Notes: a model not told the origin generated them from the sequence alone. Shown: positions 1 to 32,400, counted from the first letter of the stretch. The stretch: 64,000 nt of DNA from Glandiceps talaboti (GCF_964340395.1 NC_135560.1:15727598-15791597), one strand, 5' to 3'. Made by a program: numbers and translations.

Positions 1-2641
1 TGATTGTTCACTCCAACGTCAATTCTTTAACAATACAACCCAGTCTTTAAAAGAGCAGACTATAACAAAACATGCAAATGCCATCAGCTTTGTAATAGTT
101 CAAACTATAGACGTATTGTCTGTCACTTCAACACCATAATATTCAACACCGAAAGTCTTGTTATCCAGTCAACAACACTACAGTATTGTCACTAGACAAC
201 AGGTGGCTTCCAGTCACCATAAAAAAAATTCTGTATGAAAATGTTTGGGCTGATCCCTCCACCAAGTAGTGGAGGAGGTGTCTATGGGTTTATCATCTTC
301 CATCTTGGTGATACATTCAGTTGTGATCATGACTTTGAGAGATTGCAAGCCAACCAAATATCATTCACATCCACATGGTAATGTTAATATGTACACAAAT
401 TTGACATGAACTTGTTTGAAAAACTAGAATCAGTCCAACTGATTGGACCATGGATCTGTTATTGAGATCCATGGTCCAACCATGGGACTGTGGTCCAACT
501 ATGGGTGATATTTCTTTGGTCCAACCATGGAGGTATAAGGCGATCTCCTTATACCTCCATCGTCCAACCAACCTTGACCATGGAGGTAACAGGAAGTCGT
601 AGTCCATGGTCCAACCATGGCTTGGAAGTACATGTACCACCCAACTTCCGTGGTCTAACGTATCCATCATTGGTTTACATTTATGTAAGTAGTGTCCCAG
701 TATGACAAATATACCATATGATATGCGGACATTACATAACTGTCCCCAATAAACAATAACTTATCATTGGGTAGAATTCTGTGATTGATAAACAGTCTCA
801 CTGTGTGGGTGGCTTTTGATCATATTTCTTTGTTAGGGAGATATGATTCCATTGTGCTGGTGTTTTTTTTAGACTGACTCACAGTGTATACATCATGTAT
901 TATATGCAGTGTGTCATGTGTCGATGTCTCACCTACCTCACAATAAGTCAGATGACATTTTCTGTTGTACACATAAAACCTGGTACTGTCCATTGTCTCT
1001 CTACTATCAGGAATAGTAAGGCCTGTCATAATATACAAGCTGCGGGTATAGTGATTCCCTGATGGCCAATAGAATTTTTTTTTTTTTTTTTTTAATCTAT
1101 AAGTTGCAGTCAGAATGTTTTGAAGGGTAGTCCCTGCATGTTTGTGTACTGATTCAAAAACAGAGATTCATGGTATGGGGATGTTTGATTTGCAGCTTGG
1201 AAATTCTGAGTGTTATAGTTTTGAAATCCTGATAAATTGAATCATAAATTTATCAGGGAGACACAGCCATGATTGATTGATTGATTGATTGAATGAACAT
1301 ACAAGAGATACATGTAGTGTCAATTTTTTTTTCTCTATGTCCATTGCAACAACCCTTTTTTTATCAGCAACAACTCTTTTCCAAATCCAGAACATGAAAA
1401 AATGTTAATGATGGCCAATAAAATTATGGGAAACGTCACAGACACTATTATAATAATTATATGTAAATTAGTTTGAAGTTATAATGTAACATCCAAAGAT
1501 GAAGTTGGGATGCAGTAAAATTTAATTTTGATGTTACATTCTAGCTCAGACCACTAACGAGATTCTAGCTACAAACTGATCAACTTTGCTTATCACAATG
1601 CAGATGTATTATTTCCTTTGTGGGTTGATTTGATGTCAGATGTTGTATTATAAACTGCTATTAAAGTGTCAGAATGAGTCCAGGTTAGGTACAGTCGTTT
1701 CTAGAGATGATATGTTAGGCCTGGTGCAAGTACCTGTCTAGGTCACAAACTGGAGTTATTCTCCAAGTCTCACTGCACATGTAGGCGAGATCAACTAAAA
1801 TAGGTTGCAGAGTCAGTTCAGTGTCTTGTCTTTTTAAAAGCTGCACTAGCAGTAGATTTTATTAAAGTATTATTTTTTTGATCAGTCACCCAACAATATA
1901 TTAACTGGATATCAATAACTAGCTGTTTACACTTGTTGATTTTAACCATAAGTTATACAATAACAGGTTGAATTTGAAATTATGATTGGGCACGGATTTT
2001 AGGGTGTGGACCCAAAAATCAATTTGATTAGATTTATTGTACCATGATGTTACATGTACAGCTAAACAAAGACAGTTGACTCACAGGTGATTCAATACTG
2101 TGCAGGGTGTAGGATAGTCAGTATATTTAAGAAAAGTTTCAAAATTCATGCCAATAGTGCAGCATATGTAGACGTGCATGAATTTCTTCCCAGACACTGA
2201 GACAGGCACCTTGGCAAGGAACATGTGTGGAAAGAAATTCACATTGGTGTATACATATATGTATATAGTAAACTTATATAGCACCTCCCCTCCAAATTTC
2301 ACGAAAACAGTGAGAATTAATAAACAATATATTCTTTACATGTATATCTGTGAATATCTCCATAACAATCCATGACTTTGTCTTGGAAGACAGTGAAAAG
2401 ATGACATGAAAGTTGACATGAAAGTTGACTATGGACATTTGATATTTTCCACACAAAAAAAAGTTTATTGCAGGGCCATGTATGATTATACTAAATCAAT
2501 CTAATCATTGTTTCACGTAGTCAGTATTTTGTAAACCACCAAGATTAAAAACTTGTAAACTCTGCTTGTGCCAACTTACATTGTGATATTACAGATTATT
2601 CATATAAATTTATTAATATTTATGCCTTGTATCTGATATAG
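1..2641. other. Non-coding sequence upstream of the first visible SLC12 exon
   Basis: AT-rich DNA with no convincing exon. It holds a hairpin cluster at 443-620, a T tract near 1075-1093 and a short GATT tract near 1271. It is presumably intron of the transporter gene, since the N-terminal exons must lie further upstream. Confidence 0.6.
443..620. repeat. Cluster of CCATGG-centred inverted repeats
   Basis: Arms 443-457 and 465-479 are a perfect 15-bp inverted repeat with a 7-base loop. Arms 527-540 and 547-560 are a perfect 14-bp inverted repeat with a 6-base loop. The phrase GGTCCAACCATGG or its complement recurs at about 473, 518, 566 and 607. It looks like a local family of palindromic units rather than a gene. 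Confidence 0.8.
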
Positions 2642-21191
<18,550 letters not shown>

Positions 21192-21470
21192 CCCACTCAC
21201 CCCTGTAGTGTTTATATCATGGTATCTCCCACAGTACTTCCCATGAATAGTTGATTCTATTCCATGTAGAATTAGGGGCGTGAAGTGTTTATTATAATAA
21301 ATTTTGAATGAAACATCACAGCAACTGTTGCTACCCACTCACCCCTATAGTATTTATATCATGGTATCTCCCACAGTATTTTCTATGGATAGTTGATTCT
21401 ATTTCATATAGAATAGGGGTATGAAGCATTTGGTATAATAGATTTTGAGTGAAACATTACAGGAACCATG
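21192..21470 (+). repeat. SLC12 3'UTR tandem duplication with candidate poly(A) signal
   Basis: A block of about 142 bp starting right after the stop is repeated once (21192-21333 and 21334 to about 21470) with moderate divergence. Copy 1 contains AATAAA at 21296-21301; the second copy has AATAGA at the matching place. Further AATAAA hexamers lie at 22138-22143 and 22422-22427. Confidence 0.7.
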
Positions 21471-22936
21471 GTTTTTTTTGCTGGAATCAATTTACAAATA
21501 ACTTTTAAATTATTGGGTGTTCACCAAATTGCATTTACAGGTAGTTATGTGATAATATGAAAGTACCACCACCCTTCGTAGTAGTAAGGGTTGTGTCTTT
21601 GTATATAAAAGGTTTGACGACGTAACTAAATGAAAAAGAAACTTAATATTCTGTAAAAAGAACATTCACAAAATGAAATTTGATATTCTGTAAAAAGAAT
21701 TTTCACAAAATGAAGTCTCAAAGGACAAACTTTTACAAAAAAACTGTAATTTAGACTTTTGTGTACATCACAAGAAAAGAAAGAGTAAAATTGTGATTTA
21801 TTGATCTTTAAGGAACTTATTTCCATGAAATCAAAACTTAGGAACGTTTTCACACAAAGAGAAGAAAATAGTTATTTTCATTTTAGTGCTCAGAAAACAG
21901 ACAATCAGCGATTTTTGCCATAAAATTTACGGTATGTTTGGCAACCACTGAAAATTAAAATGAAGACAGATTCTGGATTGGTTTTCTATCCCATAAAATT
22001 TACCAGCTAGCCCTAAATTTTTTAAAAATCATTTCTCAAATTTTGATGAGAGACAGTAGCGACGGTATCATGAAATATTGATGTCTTTTAAGGTTATTTA
22101 AAATGAGTCACAGTGCATGAGGTCACATGACAATGAAATAAAAAGATAAAATATTCAGCAACTCTGATCCCATAATTTGGTAGAAGTATGATCAGTGTGG
22201 TTCCAATTTATATGACCACATCGATTGTTATCAAACATGTTGCTGATTAGTATGTCAAGGTTAACAACAAGGTCAGCTGACAGACGGGGGCATACTACTA
22301 TCCTAATTACCAATTTTGAGCACTTCCCAAATATTGTACAGAAACTTTGTGTGTACACTTTCCTGAGAGACTGAAAATTGTTTTTATTAACTTATATTTA
22401 TATGTACATTTTACTGCAAGAAATAAATTGGGGGAAGTATCGAGTGACTAAAAAGTCATGCGTACACCATTCCAAAGAGGCTGAAGCCTAGAGACTTGTC
22501 TATCTGGCTCGTTAGGACAACAATATCACACCAGATAACTAGAGAAAAAGTTTCTGGGCTAGAGAGACTGAAGACAGGTTGACATGTTCTACAATTCTTT
22601 TCTATCTACCCATCACCTTGATGTAAACAAAGAAATGTGTACAGTTCTACACAACAATCATCATTTGGTGATATCTGTAATTTGTAGATTTCTGTCTTGT
22701 AAGTTGTAGTAAAGGGTTCAGTAAGTAGTCTTTTAGTGGTCCTATAGGGAATTCACTTTCCACTGCCAATAGATGAGAACAATCTTGACATGTCGCCTTA
22801 CTTCCTGAATACAGTTGTATATATCATATATGGTGCTTTATCTTTAGTTCTTTCATAGTTTTAAATAGAATTTCATATGTAACTCGACTATACAGTATTT
22901 ATTGCTTCCATTTTGCAATGGTGCTTAAATTATAAG

Positions 22937-22938
<2 letters not shown>

Positions 22939-22972
<34 letters not shown>
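22939..22972. repeat. (GT)n microsatellite
   Basis: About 17 GT units. Confidence 0.95.
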
Positions 22973-22974
<2 letters not shown>

Positions 22975-23154
22975 ACATGTAATGCATACACGAGAGTGCA
23001 TGTGAGTTAGCATGGTATGGATTATGTGCTTTCACATGTTGTGCACAAAAAGTTAAGAGTTCACCGTTGCAAGGACATTTGTAATGTGAATCCGTTACAT
23101 TGAATTTGATTACAATTTACTACGACCAGAGTTCATTCTGAAACTGAATCTAAA

Positions 23155-23440
23155 TATAATGTTAATTTGAACTTGCTGAATTTTAATTAAGGATATATTT
23201 GAAAATACCATGATTTCAAAATTAGTTTGAATCCGAAGGCAATATTAATTTGAACTTGTTGAATTTGAATTTAAGGATATATTTGAAAACACCATGATTT
23301 CAATGCAATATTAATTTGAACTTGTTGAATTTGAATTAAGGATTAGTTTGAATTGGAATGCAATATCAATTTGAATATGTTGAATTTGAATTTAAGGATA
23401 TATTTGAATATACCATGACTTCAAAATTATCAGGAATATG
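23155..23440. repeat. Imperfect AT-rich tandem repeat
   Basis: Four degenerate units, starting near 23161, 23246, 23309 and 23364, share TTAATTTGAACTTGTTGAAT and GGATATATTTGAAAA. Unit length varies (about 55-85 bp). Confidence 0.75.
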
Positions 23441-24562
23441 ATTGCAATGATGTAAAATTTGAATTTACCATTAGACCAAGAAATACCGGATTTTACCAAG
23501 GTTCATTTAAAGAGTACACAATTTCTGTTGTAGTGATAATTTTAGAAGTTTTGGGGGTCTTATTGTTATATTCTTTGAAATATTTAAGGCCATACATTGT
23601 AAAGTTTTAGTTTACAGTTTCTGTTGTAGTGAGATGAATTTTTTTTTAGAAGTTTCTGACGTCTTACTTTTATATTTTTTTCAAATATTTAAAGGCAATA
23701 CATTGTAAGTTTTAGTTGAACCTCGTATTGTTAGCTTCGTTGTTATTTTGTTACTACACTGGAAATTGAGGTCTTGGTTTACTAAGATAGACACAAACTA
23801 AACACTGTTGTTGTTTGATGTGGTAGATTACACATGTAGGTGATGGCAATGCCTCTGTTGTGGTACATGTAATCCAATCACCCTGTCTCCAAAAATGTAC
23901 ACTGATAGATATCTGAAGTCAGAAATGCAACCCTACTGAGAGTACAATTAAACCGACGTCCATTCAATAGCTTATATCGAAATGTTGCAACAATAATTTT
24001 ACTTTGTATCTATCTTAATTTAGTAAACTGAGACCTCGATTGCCAGAGTTGTATTTTGTAGTTGTGGATTCTAACTGAATATTCCACAGTAGTTATTTTC
24101 AGTATGATAAACAATTTTTTCCACAACTTGTGGTCGTCCAGTCTAGTGCTCTTAATTTATTGAAGGAGGAATGATGGAGTAAGTTTATTGAAAGAGGCAT
24201 GATTCAACTTCCACATTATATCGAAATATTTACTTCTTTGGTGAAAAGGATATAGAAATAATTTATTGGTGTATTTGGTTGCACACACACAGGCAAATGC
24301 CAAACATTATATTCATGTATTTATACAACTCGTGGGTTACAATATTTATTTTATCGACTTCAGAATGAAATTAAATAAGTTCTCTTCTTCTATACCTGTT
24401 ATATTTGTTGATAAACCAGATAGTATTAGTTTGTTGCTTTGAAAGTGAAAATTTTAAAAATTATCAGATATGTGATTAAAAAAATTAATTCTGTAACACT
24501 TGGTAGGTTTCAAGTGTTGATGTTGAGTATCAATTCAAAGTTTGTTTTCTTGTTTTTCTGAG

Positions 24563-24655
24563 GTCTTGTGTTTCACCAGAAAGTAATGAAAAGTACATTA
24601 AGAAGTACAGCATTTACATCAAACATGATATTGTAGAAAACAAGTTCGTAAACTG
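24563..24655 (+). CDS. Candidate orphan exon
   Basis: A 93-base open segment lies between a strong polypyrimidine tract with AG (24540-24562) and a good donor, CTG|GTAAGT. Only one frame is open, entering and leaving in phase 2: SCVSPESNEKYIKKYSIYI, then KHDIVENKFVN. The phase would fit a splice from the SLC12 exon at 20461-20528 (also phase 2), but it could equally belong to an unrecognised gene or be chance. I do not recognise the peptide. Confidence 0.3.
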
Positions 24656-27110
24656 GTAAGTTTTCACCACAAAAAAGAAGTTGTCTCCTTACAAAAAATG
24701 TACAAATATGTAGCCATGACATCATTTTGAAACCACATGAAAGTGGGGGGGGGGGGGGGGGGAGACAGGTCCACTCATCAATACTACTCTGTTCTGTATT
24801 GCATTAGTTTGTGTTATTATAATGTATACTTTATTTTCAGATCGTGTTTTCAAGAAAGTAAAGTGGGGTGAGGGGCGGGAAGATGCAGGACAACACGTCA
24901 TTACTACTCTGTTCTGTTTAGTATTAGTTATGCATCTCATCCTTAAATACATTACGTGAAGTATCCTGTTTCTAATTACACGAGTAGCCATAGGAACAAG
25001 GATATGAGTTGTCACTTGGAAAAGATCTTGTAATCTAAGGACGGTTCTAATTTGGTATTCACAGCATTACATAACTGATGTGTATGAACACTTGTTATGA
25101 CAATCAAACCTTACCAGTTAGAACCTGAGCTTAGAAACGTCACTGTGCTGGTCTTGACTATATCCTCTCAACACATACTTAAATTATGAAAACACAAAAT
25201 AGTTTGGTATCTAAACCTAAAATTAGCGTACCATCTCATAGCTGAACCCACTTACATACTCTGAAGTTGTGTTGTGTTTATGATTGACTCAATCAGAAAG
25301 TGTTTCCTTCTGTGATTGGCTGATTCTGTCTATCAATACAGGTTCATTAAGATTCATATCACATGGGCACACAACTATTACATCATCTGACACATACACA
25401 ACAGGTAAATTTAAAATCTAGTAAGAATTTGCACCCATTTTCTGGCCAACACTTCATTAAAGTAAACTTTTGAATTTGTTTTCCTAAGCATGTGTTGAGA
25501 GGATCAACATCTACATGTAAAGCCAAGACTAGCACAATAAAGGTTCTGTTTGTACCTACACCTAGATGTGGTGTGACGTCCATCAATCTTGGATGACAAC
25601 TCGGGTAGCATAATTTGAAACTGCAAATCTGAGTAGTAATTTACAACTATCAAGCCAAAGTCAAGTTGAAAGCCCCTCCCCCCCCCCCCCTTAGTGTAGC
25701 CATTAACTTAATCTGAAATTTATTTGTTGTATTTAAACATGTTGTACGATGCCATGTTTTTATGTCATTTTATAGCCTGTCTAAATTGAGATGTGTGATT
25801 TTGCTTTGCTATCTCACTAACCTACATTTTGACCCCAGTGTGATTTTGCTTTCCTGTCTCACTAACCATAGACCCTCCACCAAGGTGATGGAGGGTCTAT
25901 GCACTAACCAACATCGTGACCCCAATGTGATTTTGCTTCACTATCTCGCTAGTCTACATCGCAATCTGTGATTTGGCTTCACTGTCTCACAAACCAGCAT
26001 CACGATGTGTTTTGCTTTGCTGTCTCACTAACCACTTGTAATGCTATCAATTAACCAATTAATTTAGCCATGGCCACAAAGGCAGTTATCAGTTTGTGGA
26101 TATTTACATAATATTAGCTATCTGTAAAGTATGTTGCTCTTGTGCCCATCTCGACAAGGGTACATTAACATAGTAACCATGTGTATTTTTTTCAAAGCAA
26201 TCGTGCAATTTTCAAACCACATTATCAATCACTCCCACCCTGTGATTGGTAGCCATTGATAACATCAGAAGAAATGGTAGTTAGACAGTGAATCAAAATT
26301 ACAGATTGCGATGTCAACAGGCAAGTTATTTATGTAGCCATTACATAAGTTTATCTGAGATGTAATTATGTAACCCCAACTAAATGCAAAGTGAAATAAA
26401 TTTTTAGCACAACTGAAGTTTATGATGTACATGTAGTAGTGCTCATGATTGGCAAGAGAACTTATCTATTGATGTGTGTGTGTATGTACGTGTGTGTATG
26501 TGCATGTGTGTGTTGGTGATAGTTACTTGTGATGGGCAAGTGAAATTGTCCAGTTGCCTGTTGTACATCACCATACTACATGTGATTGGCAAGAAACAAA
26601 GTTGAAACTTGCTCCCCATTCATTGTTCAGCTGAAGTCCTTGCCATGGACATGCATTGCCTCGTAGGAATCTGCACACATGCATATGTAAATAGTAGAAC
26701 ATAGATATTGACTCCTAAGTGCTTACTATCGCCAAAAAAAAAAACAATCATGAAAGAGAAGGCCGTTGATGGCAGCGTGACTATCTTGCAGTCTACTGGA
26801 TGGACTGCCATTTAGAGACAGGATGTTCAAATGATTCATGAATTATGTAAGATCTTACTTTGCACTGGTATACTAATTTGTCAGCAGGGCACTGCTTAAA
26901 ATATTTCTTGTTAAGAAGGCATGCAGACATCAATGAGCTTACATTAACACCATTTTGGAAAATTTAATACCTCAAATAGTTATGTGCGACTTAAATAGAA
27001 TATACACTTTCAATGATAAAACATCACGTTATACATTATACTTTATCAACTGACTTAGAATACTAGGAAGTCACAAACTCTGAAAGTTTTGAAGGTTGTT
27101 GGTATGGACA
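24656..27110. other. Intergenic spacer
   Basis: No supported exon. It holds a G tract at about 24745-24762, a 45-bp-type tandem repeat at 25793-26034 and scattered GT runs near 26472-26515. Confidence 0.5.
25793..26034. repeat. Short tandem repeat with an inserted palindrome
   Basis: Several degenerate units of about 45-60 bp share TGTGATTTTGCTTTGCT and CTCACTAACC. The second unit is interrupted by an inverted repeat with 13-bp arms (CATAGACCCTCCA and complement, about 25868-25902). Confidence 0.7.
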
Positions 27111-27116
27111 TTGGCC

Positions 27117-28060
27117 AATCTACTGACTGAATCTGTGACTCCACTACACTCATTCACTATAGCCTGTCTACTGACTGAATCTGTGACTCCACTACACTCA
27201 TTCACTATAACCTGTCTACTGACTGAATCTATGACTCCACTACACTCATTCACTATAGCCTGTCTACTGACTGAATCTGTGACTCCACTACACTCATTCA
27301 CTATAACCTGTCTACTGACTGAATCTATGACTCCACTACACTCATTCACTATAGCCTGTCTACTGACTGAATCTGTGACTCCACTACACTCATTCACTAT
27401 AGCCTGTCTACTGACTGAATCTGTGACTCCACTACACTCATTCACTATAGCCTGTCTACTGACAGAATTCACTATAGCCTGTCTACTGACTGAATCTGTG
27501 ACTCCGCTACACTCATTCACTATAGCCTGTCTACTGACTAAATCTGTGACTCCACTACACTCATTCACTATAGCCTGTCTACTGACAGAATTCACTATAG
27601 CCTGTCTACCGACTGAATCTGTGACTCCACTACACTCATTCACTATAGCCTGTCTACTGACTGAATCTGTGACTCCGCTACACTCATTCACTATAACCTG
27701 TCTACTGATTGAATCTGGGACTTCACTACACTCAATCACTATAGCCTGTCTACTGACTGAATCTGTGACTCCGCTACACTCATTCACTATAGCCTGTCTA
27801 CTGACTGAATCTGTGACTCCGCTACACTCATTCACTATAACCTGTCTACTGATTGAATCTGGGACTTCACTACACTCAATCACTATAGCCTGTCTACTGA
27901 TTGAATCTGGGACTTCACTACACTCAATCACTATACGCTATGGTGAATGAGTGTATAGGAGTCACAGATTCAGTCAGTAGACAGGCTATAATGAGTGTAG
28001 TGGAGTCACAGATTCAGCTTGTGGACAACTGTCTATCACATATTCAGTCAGTAGAGAGGC
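27117..28060. repeat. 48-bp minisatellite array with head-to-head inversion
   Basis: About 17 units of 48 bp (core CTGAATCTGTGACTCCACTA) run head to tail from 27117 to about 27940. Two or three further units then follow in the opposite orientation to about 28060. Two units, near 27462 and 27586, are shortened and carry AGAATTC. A subset has GATTGAATCTGGGACTTC. Since 48 is divisible by 3 and the unit lacks stops, frames of about 285 codons are open on both strands; these are not genes. Confidence 0.93.
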
Positions 28061-29010
28061 TGTATGGATATGAACTCTTCAAGTTGTTTGTAAAGAAATA
28101 ACCTGATTAAAAAGTCAAATTAAACAGAATTTGACACATTACCATAAATATCACTGTGCTCTTTCAAAATGTATCCATGGAGAAAGACTACAATAAATTT
28201 GTTTTGGAGTAATGTTCTGTGTCAAATTACCTTGTCATTTTTTGTATATGACAGAAAGTCTCAGTTTTGTCACAAGAATCAACCCCCTAAAATACACTTC
28301 CCTTTTCAAGCTGAACTGTCGATTGTCTTTTCAATCTACTGGACACTGAAGTTGACTGTTTTAAATAATGTTCCACGGCACCATGTCACCGAAACTTCAC
28401 AACTCTCCAATCACTGAAAATGACTAAAACTTAAAAGTTATAAAAACATCCCTCAAAAATTAGGAAACTGGGTCTGAGTTTATAGTTACATTGTTCAATC
28501 AATGAAAATATAATTATCTAGTCACTCTGTTTGCGTTGAGTAAAAGTCCTTAGTTAAAACACCAAATATATCACTCCACCATGAGTGTTTTACAAAAAGT
28601 CTGTAATAAAAGACATTGACATCTCCAGTACATACATATAAAAACTAGACTCGTCATGGATACAGAGAGAGGATAGTGTAACATGTTGGCTTGCCAGTTT
28701 ATCATTGTGAACATATTTTTGATCACTACCCAAAAATGTATCTAACATGTTTTTGATTATTCAGAATCCCCAAAAGTGAATTAAAGTATGTTTTCGATCA
28801 TTCCCAACAGTACACTTAGCACGTTTCTGATCACTCCGAGTCCCCAAAAGCACATCAAACATGCTTTTGATCTCTCCGAGTCCCCAAAAGCAAATCAAGT
28901 ACGTTTTTGATCTCTCCCTAAAACTACACTGAGCATGTTTTTGATCATCTCCCCAAAGAACACCCATAATGATGAATCTTTCAACCGTTTCTTTCACGCG
29001 ACACACGTCT

Positions 29011-29407
29011 TCAGCCAAATGACAGCATACAAAATATAGTTGTATATGCATGCATAAATTCTTGCTTCTTGAATGAGCACTCTGATGGTTCATTTCTTTG
29101 GCCACAAGTCAACATCTCGCATCCAATTTCTCCGTTTCCGAAGAAACCAAAGAGCGGCGTCTTTGGAAATAAGCTTCTGAAGACTTTACTCTCCACGTTA
29201 CGCTGATTGTAGTGGTAATTACCTCTGCCTATACAAGCAAACATAAACGCTAGGCTCTTTTTTTCAGAGAGTCCTGTCTGTTTAAGTTTCTCAATCTCAG
29301 TTTTGGCAAGTTCTGGTGTATACACCTTGGCATCAAGAAGCACTGATGCAGCTTTTACATTGGGTCCACAAAATGCAAGACCAAGAATTCCTGTCTTCTT
29401 CTCTTCT
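29011..29407 (-). CDS. FBXO22: FBXO22 exon 5: FIST_C end and stop
   Basis: Encodes GILGLAFCGPNVKAASVLLD, KKSLAFMFACIGRGNYHYNQ, LFPKTPLFGFFGNGEIGCE and FMHAYTTIFCMLSFG, then TGA. Strongly conserved with vertebrate FBXO22. Confidence 0.95.
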
Positions 29408-32400
29408 CTGAAATACAAAACAAAAGAAATGCCATCTCATCAGACTCCCTCTCAGAAATGTTTGGTTTTGGTTTGCTAAAGGAGTCTGGCAAGCATGAAG
29501 GATCATTTGCCTAATAATTTGCATATAATTTGCATAGTAATGGTTCCCAAATTTAGTGTTTGAATCATATTCAGTTTGATGCATCGCTTTTAAGTACCAT
29601 GTGGTTTAGACAAATACTGGGTTTTTGACAGTTATTGTGAGAGCAGCAATTAATTACAAATCATTCGGTCTTGATAAATCTTGATCAATACATCTCTATT
29701 CTCAGAAAATTTGATTTCATTTACGAAACACCAGTAAGTACAAACCTGTCCACACTCCTTGGTGTCATAATATCATTTGCATAGGCACCAGCTATCACTA
29801 CATCTCTATTCTTCTGTTTGAAGGCGTCAGCTAAAAAATGTACAATCTGTCCCATGGCTTGAAACGCAAAGCGGTTGTAACCAATCAACAGTATACACTT
29901 GACATCAGCATCTTCTGGAATTCCCGTAGCTTCTAAGATGTTGAGCCGGTGGGATCCTTTAGTAAATTCTTTCTTGGAAATCTTCATGGTGTGGATATCT
30001 ACTCCGTTCATTTTAGGAAAGAGTAAGGAGAAACAACTTTGCTTCTGGTCTTCAGATTCTGAGGTGTGTTTCATATCTTGAGATGTACCTTGGAGAAGAG
30101 AGTTATGACTCAGAATTAACAGTTGCAGTTAATTTGACATTTTGCATATTGCAATGAAATGAAGTCTGAGGATCCAAGTAACAATACAGAATTTACACTG
30201 GATATTACAATAGTTCTGAAATGTCAATTAACATTGTCAACTTACTAAGTTATCACTGCTGAACTGCCAAAATAAAATGGCATTTGATTCCAAATTTTTT
30301 TCAAGCTGACATACGTATAAGATGGAGCGCCATGATGGTCAGATGGTTAGAGCAGTCAGCTCAGTATTTGCAAGTTGCTAAGTCGAGTCTATAGACACCC
30401 TATTGAATGATAGACTATATTTTGAGCATCATAAACACTTCTACACGAGACATTCTATAGCAAGACTATTTTGGAGAAAGTTTGCACTTCAAATAACCTA
30501 TGCAGACTTAACTTGTGTGAATACTGAAATGCAATGGGTGAGGTGAGGGTGGGAGGTGTATAGGACTGTTATAACACAGTCTTTTACTTACTAACGACTC
30601 CTGGACAGTTGAAGCCTAATAGAAGGCAGTCTTTAGGCAAGGATTGGTGTAAATAAGATTCAATACTATTGCCAGCTGAAGCTCCATTTTCTGGGAAGAG
30701 TGAATCAGCACCTGGTTCCATGAATAATAATGCCAACCTAGGCACACTGGAACAACACTGAAACGGTATACAAATTATGATATGGTGTCATTATATATGT
30801 TGCTCTCTCAGTAATTATAATGTTGGCCAGATCTACGTCAATGCATAAGAACAAGTTCAGAAATGTATCAATATATTGCAGTAATTCATCATTCAAACTT
30901 CGATTGAAAGCGCTATAATATAGATAATCATATTCTGCAGGTTTGCAATACATAAAACAGTGATTGATCCTTGAGTTGTGAGTTTTTAATTAGTTGTGTC
31001 ATTGGTTCGTTACTAGTCATACAAATAATATTAAAATCAGTTCTTTGCACATCAGTGGGTTGAATAGCCTATCTGCTATTACAAAACTATATGTATTTTT
31101 ATTCCCCTGTCAATATCAGTACTGTAATTTGTACTTGGGAAGAACTCAAATCGTACAAATTTTCAGCTTCTGGGTCAAATTATTGAATACATTAATTAAC
31201 TCTGCATACCTGTAAACACTTTTCAAGTTCTTTAGCAAATATTGACTTGCTATCCCTCTCATCTTCATCATCTTCATCATCACTATCATCATAATCATTG
31301 TTACTGTCTTCATCATGGTATATAGATGGAATATCTGGGTCATAAACTACCCATGATATTTGTTGTCGATACCTTAAGACCTTCTTGGCAACTCCCTGCC
31401 AACATTTGCAAACACTATAGTAACACAGTATCAAAATATTGATAATAATTAGTTTTATTATCATGTGTTTTATTGTCATATATATATATATATACTGATA
31501 CATGATATACAATGAAATGTGTGTTGATTTTGTATGTAATGAAAAGTTTAAAAAAACAATATTATAGTGATAACATAGACATTCGTAAACTTTTTGAGTG
31601 ATGTTGATTGTCTTAGTATCGTTCTGTGTCTCTGTATATATTGTTTTGTATATTTGTTTGTATTTTTTGATATATTGATGTATTGTATTTGAGCCACATG
31701 TCTGGGATGAATAAAGTTCTATTGAATTGAATTGAATTGAATAGACTATGATAGAGTGTAGTATCAATTATTATAAAATGTTGTCATTATAAGTCTATAC
31801 TGACTCACTGCATACCCAAAATTACAAAATTACAAAATGCACTTTTAACTATTTCAGACTTGGCCTACCTGAGGCTGTAGATGTGTAGGACTAACGCTAC
31901 AACCCTATTTCCACTATCCTAACAGTTGTCACTCGACCCCAATAGTGCAACGTACGCTACAGCCATACAAGTGTGGTTAGGTTATTCCGATATAACCTTT
32001 TCTTGAGTATTGTTAGGTTTAGTTTATTTCAGTAAAAGTTAAACAACAAGATCTACAGCACAGATATACAAATAAAAACTGGTACAAATTGTTGAATTAC
32101 TTGAATAACCCCAAAAGTCAAAAACTTGTTTCCAGTGGGACCATAAGTAAAGCGTCAGATATATGTGGTAGGTGAGAACGGAGTCATACGGTTACCCACC
32201 TCAGACCACTAACTTAGTAGTCTGAGCACCCACCAAAAATACCTAACTGACACCGTACACTACATGTACATAGTGTACTCGACTCTCGTCTAGATACAAA
32301 CATAACGTAACACTTAGTCCTGCTTGCATACGGAGGAATTCGGGACTCGATTCTGACAATTGTGTTTAGAGTCAAGTCAGTAATACAGACTCGTGCACCG

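Larger units (their letters stand above)
21480..24560. other. AT-rich spacer downstream of SLC12
   Basis: Probable remaining 3'UTR and intergenic DNA. No convincing exon seen on either strand. It contains a (GT)n run at 22939-22972 and an AT-rich tandem repeat at 23155-23440. Confidence 0.5.

Noticed and set aside
27071-27950. Long open frames of about 285 codons on both strands
   Set aside because: They are produced by a 48-bp stop-free tandem repeat; no homology, no start context, and equal openness on both strands.
27117-28060. CRISPR-like array
   Set aside because: Units are contiguous with no unique spacers, in an intron-bearing animal genome.
30322-30392. Functional tRNA gene
   Set aside because: A-box-like part present, but the B box and acceptor pairing are degenerate; more likely a SINE remnant.
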